Source: Cyclotella cryptica (Eukaryota; Bacillariophyta; Thalassiosirophyceae; Thalassiosirales; Thalassiosiraceae). From it: a stretch of DNA of 64,000 nucleotides. Location of the stretch: positions 186,001-250,000 of the forward strand of contig JABMIG010000055.1 of NCBI GenBank assembly GCA_013187285.1, in the 5' to 3' direction. The notes under the pieces were generated by a model that was not told the DNA's origin, ran no database searches, and saw nothing but the letters and a program-made list of their open reading frames with translations. The translations under genes and the position numbers were made by a program. Of the stretch, positions 1 to 9,591 are shown in pieces. The first letter of the stretch is position 1. The number at the start of each line of letters is the position of its first letter.

Positions 1-2
1 TT

Positions 3-1004
3 GCAAAATCAGAAAACAAATCAAAAGAATCTACGCCCTCCATAGCCGCCGAGGAGACAAGCACCAAGTCAGAAGACGATGACTACTATGACGAGGATGA
101 CCCCATTGAGAAAATATTTGGAGTGTTTTTCGGCAAGAAAGAGAAAAATCCCATGGGCATGGCAAGATTCGGGCAGGCGCGCTTCCCAGAGCAATATCCC
201 GCTACCGTTGATGAATGGGCTGAACCTGTGCAGGGCGACACTGTGGAAATGGCATTGTTGCGACCATTTCTGAAGAATACCAACTTAGAGACTAGGGGTT
301 TGAGATTGACATATGACGCCAATAGAGATGGCTGGGATGCTGCAAAATTTCATGCCAAGGTCGATAAACAGGGTGGCGGCATTGTCTTTGGTACTACGCG
401 TTCGGGGTTGCAGTTTGGGGGGTACAATCCAAAAGGATGGGTGGGTTATGGTGAAGCGCGGGGCTCCATTGCGGCATTTCTTTTTGTTTTAGGAGGACAG
501 TTCACCACTGCTTCAGCACCCGGCGTCAAACTTCGCAAGGTTGGTGGTCCGGGGTTGGCGCAAATGGATTTACCCGAGTCGGGGCCTTCTTTTTCGCCTG
601 ATGCTTTGGTTATACCTATGGAGAAGGTGAGCTGGTTTTCTTTTAACAGAGTGCGATTGTTTGAGTAGAGGGACTTTTTGTGCTCACTGCAATTGACTAC
701 TGTGCCGGATTGAAAAAAGAACAATCCTCGAGTAGCAAGAAGCAAATTAGGAAGTTACTATGAAAGGTTCCCCGACGGCACAAACAGTTTGTTTGGCAAG
801 GATGCATCCGTGCAGTTGAAAGAGTTGAAGGTGAGTTTTAATGAACTTCTTTTGGAATAGGCACTCTGATCGCTCCCCCTCCGATGCATACATACCCATG
901 CCAACACCCCGTCGAATTTGCGCGTTCCGCAGGTCTACCATGGGGTATATGCTGAAGGGGAGTACATTCCATTCACTGATGCAGAACCTTTTGCATTGTA
1001 TTAA
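3..1004 (+). CDS. TLDc-like domain protein, 5' partial, three exons seen
   Basis: The reading frame is open from the first bases of the window, so the start lies upstream. Exons: 3-626, 720-830 and 933-1004 (stop TAA). Both introns are phase 0, with donors GTGAGC and GTGAGT and acceptors ending AAAAAAG and CCGCAG. At least 268 residues are visible: an acidic stretch (DDDYYDEDDP), then FFGKKEKNPMGMARF, then a domain with GGYNPKGWVGYGE and AFLF, and after the splices KLGSYYERFPDG and VYHGVYAEGEY. This matches plant and algal proteins related to the TLD domain (At1g32520-like). From memory their order is the same: GWIGLGE-type core, then RSKLG.YY, then L.VY near the end. Biochemical function is unknown; other TLDc proteins are linked to oxidative stress or V-ATPase binding, which need not apply here. 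The family call is good; function is not inferred. Confidence 0.75.
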
Positions 1005-1158
1005 GCCAGCGCCAAAGGAGTTGCTCTTGGGTGTTGATAGCGACAGACACAGTCGTTTCCAACTTATGTTAAAATAAAATTTTACAGCTAAATAGAAGTT
1101 ATATAAGCCAGATGTGTTTTCTACATACATTGTGGACTCTGGCCATAAATGTTTTAAC

Positions 1159-3733
1159 TTATTTACTACTGACTTGAGTCAAGAAGTTTTCTAAATCCTC
1201 GAGCTCTGCATCATCGTCCAAATCGTCGAAATCATCAAACTCTTCTATGTCCCCCAGTAATGCTTCGTCTCCTGTATCGTTCTCAAAATTGAGATTTGCG
1301 AGGTCCTCTTCAACGCCGCCCAGAATGCCATCTTCGATCGGAATGTCAGGGGCTGGATTGTCTTCTTGTAGATCTGATGGGTTGGTATCAGTGGCTTCAG
1401 TAGACGTTTCTGCGCTTTCTTTTTCTCCCGCATAAGGTCTAGATGAAACTTCAGCATTTGCAGTTTTTTCTGCTACAGTCGGTGGTGATGGCTTGGACTC
1501 CGTTGCGTCAGTTTCAAAAACAATCTCCTCAGTCATTGGCCCAGCAGCGTCATGGTGGATGTTATCATCGTCAAACAAATCGGTATCCAAGTCATTCAAA
1601 GCGTCCATAAGAGCATCTTGCTTTGGTCTCGGGGGTGGAGAAGAAGGGGTCACATCAGACGTAGGTATTTTCGATGTGTCTAACTCGATACCAAACTCTT
1701 CTCCGATGCTAAAGGCGCCCATCGGATTTTGTTGAAGTTTAGATGAATCCGAATTGGTGCCACTGGCTCCCTCGTGATCAGAAGCATCCTCGTCGGCATT
1801 TTCGCGAGATTGTTCTGTAGAAAAATCCCGCCTCCTTCCAATGGTTGGTCCAGCAAGTGGAAGATTGCGATCCTCCTTACTTTCAGGCTTGGAGCCTTCA
1901 CCCTGCCTTTCCAGTTGTGCCATCTTTTCCATGTTTTCTTTGCGTCTTTCCGTAATGACATCCCAGAATCGTGAGTCCCGATGAAGCATACTATCATAAG
2001 CTGATGCAGTGAAGGTATTTTCAGAGTGGACAACAGTGCCCATGGATCTTCGAGCCGCAGCCTCATTTTGCCCTTCTTCTTCACCTTTCGTCTTCCCATC
2101 TACGACGCCCGTTCCCGCCTTTTCTGAGTTGGCAACAAGATGCTTGCTCGCCGTAGCTTCATCGCATGGCTCAAAAATTAAATCTAGGAAGAAATCGTCA
2201 GAGAATCGTTTATCAGCGCAAGCCCCGTCCAATTGAGCTTTCGTAAGCCTTAACACTTTTGGAGGGACGTATCCAGTGTGGAATGCACATCGAAACATGG
2301 AGATGCGCTGTCCCGACCGAGTCAAGTGACGACACCTCAAAAGAATGTCGCCCTGAACAATTGCTTCGGTCAAGAAGGACACGGGTCCGTCCCCAACTGA
2401 GCAAAATGGTAGGTCATCTTTTGTTTGTGCGTAATTGACTGAAGCTGCTGTTGTGAAAATGAGATTTCCAGCTTTGAATATTTGTAGATAGGGCGCACAT
2501 CCTACTAGGCTTTCAGTTGTGGAATCGTCTATTCCATCCGAGTTTATTGGCTGTCTTCTCCCGAACTTCAATTGGAGCGAAATGTGCGGTGTTGGGCATT
2601 TAGATCGACAAGTAATGTACACGAAAAAATAATACACTAGGCAAGTTACCCACCATGGGTGCATCACTCATAATAATTCTCTTCAACATCAGGGGAGGCT
2701 GACTTGGTCTTACCCCATCCAGCATGTTCGCAAAGTAACTAATGTACCTGACCTGACTAGGAATCGTCAACGCCTCCACCGCCACTCTCTTACACCGCGC
2801 AATATATTCCAACGCCACATTCACATCATTGAAACCCGCCTCACCCGTCCAACACAAAAACGCGGCGAGGACGGTAGAAGTCCTTCCTCTCCCCGTGAGA
2901 CAATGAAGCACGGCCACATTCCTCTCATCCGCCTTGAGCCACGATTCAATACTCAACAGCAATTTGAGGAGCAGTCCCAACGGAGGAGAGGGACTCCCCG
3001 GAAATTTGTACACGAGAACCTGATCGTCCAAAACCGACGTATCATATTCCACCTCACTCAAATTCCAAACCATAAACCGCCCCTCGTGTCTCTTCTGCAA
3101 CAACTGCCCCACCGCCGCCAACTTCCTCTCCGGCGTAATATCCCCATCCGTAGTCGACTGCATATACGGGTGAGACAGAGTGACAATCCTATCGGTTATA
3201 TACACCACCTCCGCATCCCGCAGCGCATCGACATCCAAGGGCAAATGAACGTCGCGTTTGTAGGGGCCCCGCGCGAAGAGACTGGGAGCCGTGGCTTGGA
3301 TGCGCGCTTGTTCCTTTTCCCATACCTCGCGAGTTTCGTCGACGAGGTGTTTGGTCGATTGGACGACGGAGGTGGTCCAGGAGCGGAGCGAGGTGAGGAC
3401 GGCCTTTTGGCTTTGTTTGTCGGAAAGGGAGGTGGTGAGGGATGCGGTCCAGTTGGAGCCGGTGACGGCCGCTGCTGCTTGTTGCTGTTGTTGCTGCTGC
3501 TCTTGCTGAGATTCTGTCGATTCGGATGGATTTTCCGTAGCGGCACCGAAGGCACTTGGAGGCGGAGGAAGCTGCACAACGGTCCCTTCATTTGGTGTGA
3601 CGGCGCGACCATCTGTGTCAAGTTGTTCGTATTGCTTCTGTTGCTCCGCTCTCATGCGCTTGGCGTGGGCTTCGGCGCTCGTCGTCAGAGCGTCGCCCAG
3701 GTTGGCGAGTCGATCGCCCAGACTTGACCACAT
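1159..3733 (-). CDS. PTEN/auxilin-type tyrosine phosphatase with C2 domain
   Basis: Two exons, 3733-2654 and 2565-1159, give 828 residues. The 88-bp intron starts GTGGGT after GCACCCATG and ends at TTGAAG; both sides are phase 0, and the join gives DAPM-FGRRQ, which fits the start of a PTEN-like C2 domain. Residues about 150-345 form a dual-specificity phosphatase domain with the P-loop HCLTGRGRTS (catalytic Cys, Arg six later). A C2 domain follows (about 361-510, including FRCAFHTGYV). The last 300 residues are low-complexity and very acidic, ending DFDDLDDDAELEDLENFL. A polyQ/polyA tract lies near residue 80. The layout resembles the phosphatase-C2 half of auxilin/GAK, but no kinase or J domain is seen. 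Likely acts on phosphoinositides or at membranes (inference). Confidence 0.85.
3470..3509. repeat. Glutamine/alanine codon repeat
   Basis: A (GCT/GTT)n run on the plus strand that the phosphatase gene reads on the minus strand as Gln then Ala codons (QEQQQQQQQAAAAV). It lies in the low-complexity N-terminal linker and is a likely length polymorphism. Confidence 0.9.
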
Positions 3734-4280
3734 GTTGTGCTTTTATTCAAGAAGGCGTGTGTTGCCGAGAGCAACAATCGATTGAGTTGGGACGCAAATA
3801 TAGCCACTTCAATTATGATGTGGGCAGTCGTCACGGAGTCGTAACGTTGTATCCTGGAACTGGCTCTACCTCTGCGCTAACAACTGTTCTCCTTGGTGCT
3901 CCTTCCGTGCTCCCTCTACTGCTAGATTCTTCGTAACAGAACAAAGCAAGAGCCACGGATTTCAAATGATCGTAAATAGCACGAATTTCTATTTTCAAAA
4001 AGAGTTCTCGATACTTGCAATGATATAAAATGTGGATACCACACAGAATCTTAGATATTAATCATTCTCGTTAATTTTGACGCTCTCTCGAATTACCGCC
4101 TTCAGAATCTTGTCACCTCAAAAATCTTCACCAACGGGTACGATAGGGGTACGATAATATACAATATTGTATCGTACCATGCTACAGCTATGCTGAGCTA
4201 TGCTATCATGTGACGCACCATTGCCTTAGATTGCCTTACCCAGCGCCTTCAACTTCCTCCACCATGCGAAGAATTTAGAC
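3734..4280. promoter_or_regulatory. Divergent promoter region with a palindrome
   Basis: This gene-free interval separates the minus-strand phosphatase from the plus-strand DUF1997 gene, so it should hold both promoters. The clearest structure is 4148-4178: GGTACGATA and its exact reverse complement TATCGTACC around an AT-rich centre, after a second GGTACGATA-like copy at about 4137. A short direct repeat (CTATGCTGAGCTATGCT) lies at about 4187-4205. Related GTAYNGTACC motifs occur upstream of other genes in this window. Function is inferred only from position. Confidence 0.45.
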
Positions 4281-5195
4281 GTGATGATGCCACCAAATAA
4301 TGTTAGAGATGCCACATCTTCCCTGGCCTACATCCTTGCCATACTGACACTGGCCATTACCTTGTCTCCTGCCCACTCCTTCTCACTGACGACCACCCAT
4401 TCAAATCGCTTCGATACAACCGTCGCCGTCAATGACAAATGCACCATACGCGTCACTCCGCCACCGCGTGCACGATCCAACAATGTGACGTTAACGAACT
4501 ACATGCGATTGCCGGTGGAGCAGTATGTTCTCATACCCATGCCCTTGGGATCAAGTCTTACCAAAGTAGGGGGAAATGACAACGAGTGTAGACAACAATC
4601 GGACTGCTTTGTTGGTGGCAAGGACAACGCATTAGGACCTACATCTTTAACAACAGAAGAATTGTTTGAACTGGTAGTCCCAACAATCAAATTCTTCAGC
4701 CTAAGCGTACAACCAGTTGTATACGCAACTGTTCAACCTCAGTTCAATCGAGTAATCATTTCGTCGAACAAATGCATATTACATGGCTCTCCATTTATCG
4801 AAAAGGTCAAATTGAATGATCGATTCATTTTCCAAGTCCGTACCACTTTGACGTGGAAGGATTCATTGCACAACCCACCGACATCTCACAATACGCAAAA
4901 AATGCATAGGACACGATTGGGTAAACCCAAAACAATCCCATCATCCTGTTCCATCTCCGCCGAAACCTCCATACACGTAGACGTGGACGTGCCACAACCG
5001 TTCAGTTCCATCCCCAAAGCAATTCTACAAAGCACGGGAAATGCGGCAATGAAAGTGAGCATGTCGTATGTCCAGGGGAATTTTCTACGTAATTTGGCGA
5101 GGGATTATGAGAAGTGGGCGAACGACTTGGAGTATAGAAATTTTAGGGCATCATTGTCGAGGGATGATAAAAGTCTTGTGTCGTTGGAAGTGTGA
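4281..5195 (+). CDS. DUF1997-like protein, probably plastid-targeted
   Basis: Single-exon frame of 304 residues. A hydrophobic N-terminal signal (about residues 15-34, LAYILAILTLAITLSPAHSF) ends at AHSF-S, resembling the ASAF cleavage site of diatom plastid precursors. The body has the spacing of DUF1997 proteins of cyanobacteria and plastids: an opening segment with MRLPVEQYVLIPMP, a middle beta-rich part, and a C-terminal amphipathic end GNAAMKVSMSYVQGNFLRNLARDYEKWA. That end is the most family-like part (small/Gly residue, then F..NLA.DY..W). No catalytic residues are known for this family. Start: two nearby ATGs precede the signal; the first is used, and MPPNN would serve as well. Family call moderate, targeting likely. 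Confidence 0.6.
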   Translation: MMMPPNNVRDATSSLAYILAILTLAITLSPAHSFSLTTTHSNRFDTTVAVNDKCTIRVTPPPRARSNNVTLTNYMRLPVEQYVLIPMPLGSSLTKVGGNDNECRQQSDCFVGGKDNALGPTSLTTEELFELVVPTIKFFSLSVQPVVYATVQPQFNRVIISSNKCILHGSPFIEKVKLNDRFIFQVRTTLTWKDSLHNPPTSHNTQKMHRTRLGKPKTIPSSCSISAETSIHVDVDVPQPFSSIPKAILQSTGNAAMKVSMSYVQGNFLRNLARDYEKWANDLEYRNFRASLSRDDKSLVSLEV

Positions 5196-5858
5196 TTTTG
5201 GATTTTTTGTGGGTTTTCCATTTTTGGATGAATATTTGTCTACTTGAACATAGTTAGTGTCAGATGCTAGAGAGATAAAAAGACACGACCGCAAAGCTAG
5301 ATTGAGATGATGTTGATAGAACATATTATGATATGAAAAAAGAAAGAGTCTGGCGACTGAGTTGATTTGTGCTTTATTCTGTTCAAGTTATGAGTCCCTC
5401 AATTGCAATGAGCATCCCAGTAAGGCATGAATCTGACACTCATAACATTATAATCTAAAAAGTACCACGCAACAAAACATCATGTGAACGAACAACGCAA
5501 ACCTGGGGCTCAAAGCTTACAGGATACGATTAGGATACACGTTGTCCTCGATCTCCCATGGTGGTACGTACCTGTGCAGATCAGACGAGAGAGAATATGA
5601 CTGCACAGCAGTTATATCTAGAGAGGTATTACCACAAACAACTACTTATACAAAATACTGTAAATCCATGATATATGGTATTATTCACGTACGGTCATCG
5701 TACTGAAACGAAAGATTCGAAAGCTGATCCACCCCCGTACAGCCCACTTCTTCCTCGAGCCGACCGCCTCGATGGTATCGGACCGTACGTAGAAACTCGG
5801 AAATCAAAGATCAACACACACATCATCATAGCATCTGATTTACGACAACCAGCACGAG
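5196..5858. promoter_or_regulatory. Intergenic: 3' UTR of DUF1997 gene and promoter of hydrolase gene
   Basis: No convincing gene. An exact inverted pair, ACGTACGGTC at 5687-5696 and GACCGTACGT at 5781-5790, lies 70-170 bp upstream of the hydrolase start and could be a paired regulator site. The frame open at 5675-6049 overlaps the hydrolase start in another frame and has no recognisable protein character. Confidence 0.35.
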
Positions 5859-7115
5859 ATGTTGTCATCTCAACTTATACGACAGTGGTGGACGGGAAGC
5901 AGCCACGCACAACTCTTGCATGCAGAGCACCGCCTACTGACTTCCCTTGTCAAGAGCCCTTTTCGCAAGCCTTCTGCTTCACAAGATGTCGCTTCGCCTT
6001 CGCGCGAGAAGACCAACGAATACATATCAACGAATATCAATTTTGTTGAGTTTGTGGCGCCATCTCAAGTTGCCGGCCTTCCTACGGTGATATTGGCACA
6101 TGGGTTCGGTTCGGGGCTGGGATTTTTCTATCGGAACATTGATGACTTATTGAATAGTGGGAAGGTAGGACGGGTGATTGGCGTGGACTGGTTAGGGATG
6201 GGCGGTTCGGCTCGTGTCACTTGTTGGCAGAGTCCTATAAGATCCGTCTTGTCGTCGTCATCGAAAATTTCGTTTTGCAATTCCAAGTTCACAACCTCTG
6301 ATGCTGTTGACTTCTTTCTCGATCCGCTTGATCAGTTACTTCATGATGGCAATATTTTTCAACCGGGAGAAGACGTATGGCTTGTAGGACATTCCCTGGG
6401 AGGGTATCTAGCAGCTCGATATGCCATCCGAATGAAGCAACTTCAACACAAAAACAATGCAACAACAAAGGGACCAATTTTGAGCAAACTGGTTCTCGCA
6501 AGCCCCGTGGGGTTCCAACCACCTCCCAGTGTTCATGAGCGCATTCCAAATTCAAGTCTTCCGCCTGCATTTCGCATCGTTGATGCACTATGGAGTTCCA
6601 ATCTCACGCCGCAAGCCTTGATACGTGCAATGGGAAGTACTCGTGGTAGAAACGCTATTAAGCGTGCATTGCATGGACGCATACCACATTTAAATAAATC
6701 TGCATCGCAAGATGGACCGGACAGCATGTCAGAGCTAGATTTACTGGCCAACTATTTGTATCATGTGACTGTTGCTCCGGCGAGTGGTGAATATGCCATG
6801 AACTCACTTTTAGAACCTGCTGCCAGTGAAGCAGGGGCTGGTGTTTACGCGAGAGAGCCCTTGGGTAGCGGCACCATGACAGCGGGGCTCCTTCGTAAGG
6901 TGAACACACAACAATCACCATTGAAGTCGTTAAAAGTCATCTTTGGCGACCACGACTGGATGAGATTTAATGAAACTGCTGCAAGAAGGGAATGCGAGTC
7001 TATCAGATCAAATTGCAAAATCGCGGCTAGTGTTCATATCATACCCAATGCAGGCCATCATTTGTACTTGGACAATGCTGATTCATTTGTGAATCATATT
7101 TTGGATGATGGATAA
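5859..7115 (+). CDS. Alpha/beta hydrolase of the ABHD4/ABHD5 (CGI-58/CLD1) type
   Basis: Single exon, 418 residues. The core opens with PTVILAHGFGSGLGFFYRN (oxyanion-side HG motif), followed by GRVIGVDWLGMGGSAR. It then has the nucleophile elbow GHSLGG (Ser), LVLASPVGF, the acid-strand segment VIFGDHDWM, and the catalytic His in NAGHHLYLDNAD. HHLYLD also fits the HX4D motif of the ABHD4/5 and cardiolipin-lipase subgroup. Together these support a lipid-acting hydrolase or acyltransferase, for example a phospholipase/lysophospholipase, with an intact triad. About 65 basic, Ser-rich residues precede the domain and could be an organelle-targeting region. The first ATG of the frame (MLSSQLIRQWW) is taken as the start; a later start would lose that region. 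The substrate cannot be told from sequence. Confidence 0.85.
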   Translation: MLSSQLIRQWWTGSSHAQLLHAEHRLLTSLVKSPFRKPSASQDVASPSREKTNEYISTNINFVEFVAPSQVAGLPTVILAHGFGSGLGFFYRNIDDLLNSGKVGRVIGVDWLGMGGSARVTCWQSPIRSVLSSSSKISFCNSKFTTSDAVDFFLDPLDQLLHDGNIFQPGEDVWLVGHSLGGYLAARYAIRMKQLQHKNNATTKGPILSKLVLASPVGFQPPPSVHERIPNSSLPPAFRIVDALWSSNLTPQALIRAMGSTRGRNAIKRALHGRIPHLNKSASQDGPDSMSELDLLANYLYHVTVAPASGEYAMNSLLEPAASEAGAGVYAREPLGSGTMTAGLLRKVNTQQSPLKSLKVIFGDHDWMRFNETAARRECESIRSNCKIAASVHIIPNAGHHLYLDNADSFVNHILDDG

Positions 7116-7223
7116 GAGAATAATGCAGTCACCTTTGTACAAATTCGACATTTTCTTGTGTTATTTTGTGTAGAATACAGGGGCAATTTCATCACGACTC
7201 GCTAAACCTTACCACGCATCTTG

Positions 7224-8240
7224 TCATTGTTGTTTGTGTTTTTTCTGCGATACAATAGATTCATTTGCATTCTTACCACAGTATGAGAGCGACATTGTAA
7301 AGTTAGGCACATATAGAGGGACAGAGTGCTGATACTCCACATAAGATGGATATTTTCGAACAGAAATCTTTTCAGTAAGCCATCCAGAACCTTGGAAGAG
7401 AAGGCACAATGCTAAGGAGCCACCAACCGACCAATTCCATAATGAATAAGAAGCAGCCACCGAGAAGAGGTAATACGAGAGCCAAAGGAATTGTTCAGCT
7501 GCGTAGTTCGGTTTACGAACAATTGAAAAGAGACCAGTCCGACAAAAATCATCTAATTTCTCCGATTTTTGTTTATGTAACCTCTTTTGTGTTTGGAAGC
7601 TGTATTCCTGATTATCGGCAATAGTTTCGACAGTAAGTGCAAGCAGAAACAGAACGCTCGCAAGCCCGTCGAGGACATTCAATCCATCTTTGATATATGG
7701 ATATTGATTTCTACAATGAGTCGCTTTGATCGCAACCGACCACGCGACAAGCGACGGGGACGCAATCCACAGAAGCAGCCAATTCTGAAACAGACTTATG
7801 AAAACAATATTAAACACCACCATGATCCATTTCTGAGTCAGCAGTGTCCACCAGCCACCCAAAGTCCCCCTTCGTATTACATTCCACCGATAATCTTCCT
7901 CTCCAAGCCACACTTTGGGCCATGAATACCCCCCACGCCGATAGAAATTAAACGTCAAACGAATGGACCACAAAGTCGAAAGTATAGCCATGAGCCGCGT
8001 CCGGGAGTCAGTAACGCATATCCATGCATAAACTGACGGTAGAATCGACCATAGCTTGTCAACTTGCGACAGATTCCCCTCCAATGTAGACACGGTGAAG
8101 GTGAGAACTGCAAATCCAATGCTCGTTAAGAAGGTGGTGTGATAGGGGGTAAGTTGCGTTGGGTCGGCTAATTCAAAGAAGGAGTAAGGGAAGGATGTGA
8201 AGTTATCATCGCAGAGTATTGAACTGGTGGTGGCGGGCAT
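7224..8240 (-). CDS. DUF1295 membrane protein (steroid 5-alpha-reductase-like superfamily)
   Basis: Single exon, 338 residues, with about six or seven hydrophobic segments. Family signposts occur in order: VDKLWSILPSVYAW near residue 65, RGGYSWPKVWLGEEDYRW at about 105-122, IADNQEYSFQ at about 210, GLFSIVRKPNYAAEQFLW at about 240-257, and KYPSYVEYQHSVPLYVP near the end. These are typical of DUF1295 proteins, distant relatives of 5-alpha-reductases and isoprenylcysteine methyltransferases. An NAD(P)H-dependent reduction of a lipid or sterol-like substrate in a membrane is the usual suggestion, unproven for this family. The start MPATTSS fits the family length. It ends about 110 bp from the hydrolase gene, tail to tail. 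Confidence 0.88.
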   Translation of the reverse strand: MPATTSSILCDDNFTSFPYSFFELADPTQLTPYHTTFLTSIGFAVLTFTVSTLEGNLSQVDKLWSILPSVYAWICVTDSRTRLMAILSTLWSIRLTFNFYRRGGYSWPKVWLGEEDYRWNVIRRGTLGGWWTLLTQKWIMVVFNIVFISLFQNWLLLWIASPSLVAWSVAIKATHCRNQYPYIKDGLNVLDGLASVLFLLALTVETIADNQEYSFQTQKRLHKQKSEKLDDFCRTGLFSIVRKPNYAAEQFLWLSYYLFSVAASYSLWNWSVGGSLALCLLFQGSGWLTEKISVRKYPSYVEYQHSVPLYVPNFTMSLSYCGKNANESIVSQKKHKQQ

Positions 8241-8602
8241 GGTTTAAGTGTATGGTATGGCACGATAGGGAACGACGCGCTAGAGGCTCCTTCCGTATTG
8301 TACAAGTCTGCTGGAGGAGGCTGGAGGCTGCTGGAGGTCTGGAGATTGCAACAGTATAATAGAGGTCAATACTATTACTTACCTTTCATAATTGTTGACA
8401 TCAGCTTGTTTCCAGAAATTTCCAATCAATTTTTAAAGTAGACTGAAACGTTAAAGGAGCGTTAAAGGTATATGTGTGGCAGCGATGCGAAAAAGATGCC
8501 CCCGCAGACTCCCCACAGACTTGACAAGCTCATACAAGGCTCATACATGCTGGCGCAATAATCGAAGAAAACCTGGTGGTGATTCAGAAGTTGCGCTCCA
8601 AA
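8241..8602. promoter_or_regulatory. Divergent promoter of DUF1295 and lumen-protein genes
   Basis: About 360 bp between two head-to-head starts. It contains GTATGGTATGGCACGATAGGG just upstream of the minus-strand start, related to the GTAYNGTACC/CGATA motifs seen before other genes here. It also has short CTGGAGG direct repeats (about 8309-8340) and a duplicated GCGTTAAAGGAGCGTTAAAGG-like pair at 8450-8470. Confidence 0.35.
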
Positions 8603-9446
8603 ATGCTTAAGAAATTGCTCAGCATTCCTATTTTCTCTCTGTGCTATGCGTCAGCTTACCTAGTGCCAAAGCCTTCCTGTCCCACCTCGCGAAAGGCATT
8701 TATCAAGACATGCACCGCCGTTGTCCCTTCCTTGATTGTTACCGTGGCAACGGCAACTGCGCCGAAACCTGCGTTAGCATTTGATGGCAGTGGATCGAGT
8801 GTATATTCTGGAAAAGGCGCCACCTCCAAAGCAGAGCTTAAAAAATCGTATCAGCGTCGTGTCGTTGCGGATGTGAGAGACTTTAAGCGGCTTGGTGAAG
8901 CGATTCAAAAGGGAGAGACGGCGGGAGATGCGTGGGTCGATTTCTTCATAGAATATCAGCGCAGAGAGCCTGATAGTTCTGGACGTACCTACGCTGCACT
9001 AGTCGACCTCGTGGGGAATAAAGAGCTCAGTGGATGCGGTATTTTATTGGCAGCGTCATTTGCAAAGCCCGGAAAGCCATCAGAAGGTGCGTGATTCTGA
9101 AGGAGCGACGTAAATACTGTCACTGTTGCCGTAATTATTTCTGAAACAAATATATCACTTTTCCCGATTGTAGGTTTGCCCTCCGTGAAGAAATACAGTG
9201 CAATGGCGAAGGTGTTCGATCCTATCAAGGCTGCAGGGCAAAAGGGAGATCTTTCCAAGGCGAAAGAAACATATAAGAAGGTGAGCAATTTTTCACAGAA
9301 GTGCTGAGACATCTGTCATGTGTGACGGTTGTCCAGTTTTGTTGACGTTACATTGTTCTCCATGTTTTACATAGGCTAGTGATGCACTGGCGGCGTATCT
9401 AGAGGCAGTCGAGTTGCCACCACTCACTGATGCATTGTATGATTGA
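8603..9446 (+). CDS. Thylakoid-lumen PSII extrinsic-type protein (PsbQ/Psb31-like)
   Basis: Three exons: 8603-9086, 9174-9280 and 9375-9446, 220 residues. Intron 1 is phase 1 (GTGCGT...TTGTAG), intron 2 phase 0 (GTGAGC...ACATAG). The N-terminus is tripartite: an ER signal (MLKKLLSIPIFSLCYASA) ending at ASA-YLVP, a basic plastid transit part (TSRKAFIK), and a second hydrophobic stretch ending at ALA-FDG, a lumenal processing site. The mature part (about 150 residues) is helical, with KAELKKSYQRRVVADVRDFKRLGEAI and DALAAYLEAVELPPLTDALYD, consistent with a four-helix bundle like PsbQ, PsbQ' or Psb31. Lumen targeting is well supported; which extrinsic subunit it is remains uncertain. The frame continues upstream to a GTG at 8576, but the ATG at 8603 best fits the signal peptide. 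Confidence 0.72.
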
Positions 9447-9591
9447 AAGAGAAGCTACCATTGAAAGACGATCTGGACTAGAATTACTGAGGGTACTGAG
9501 GTGAAAAATAAGTATGGTACTATGTTAATAAGATATCAGTTACGAGCATGCAAGATAGATGGAACCTGCCAGCACAGCGTACATATGTTTT

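Noticed and set aside
2903-3727. 274-codon plus-strand frame opposite the phosphatase gene
   Set aside because: It is the antisense shadow of the phosphatase exon (Arg/Leu-rich, Leu run from the CAG repeat); the minus strand carries a clear catalytic domain.
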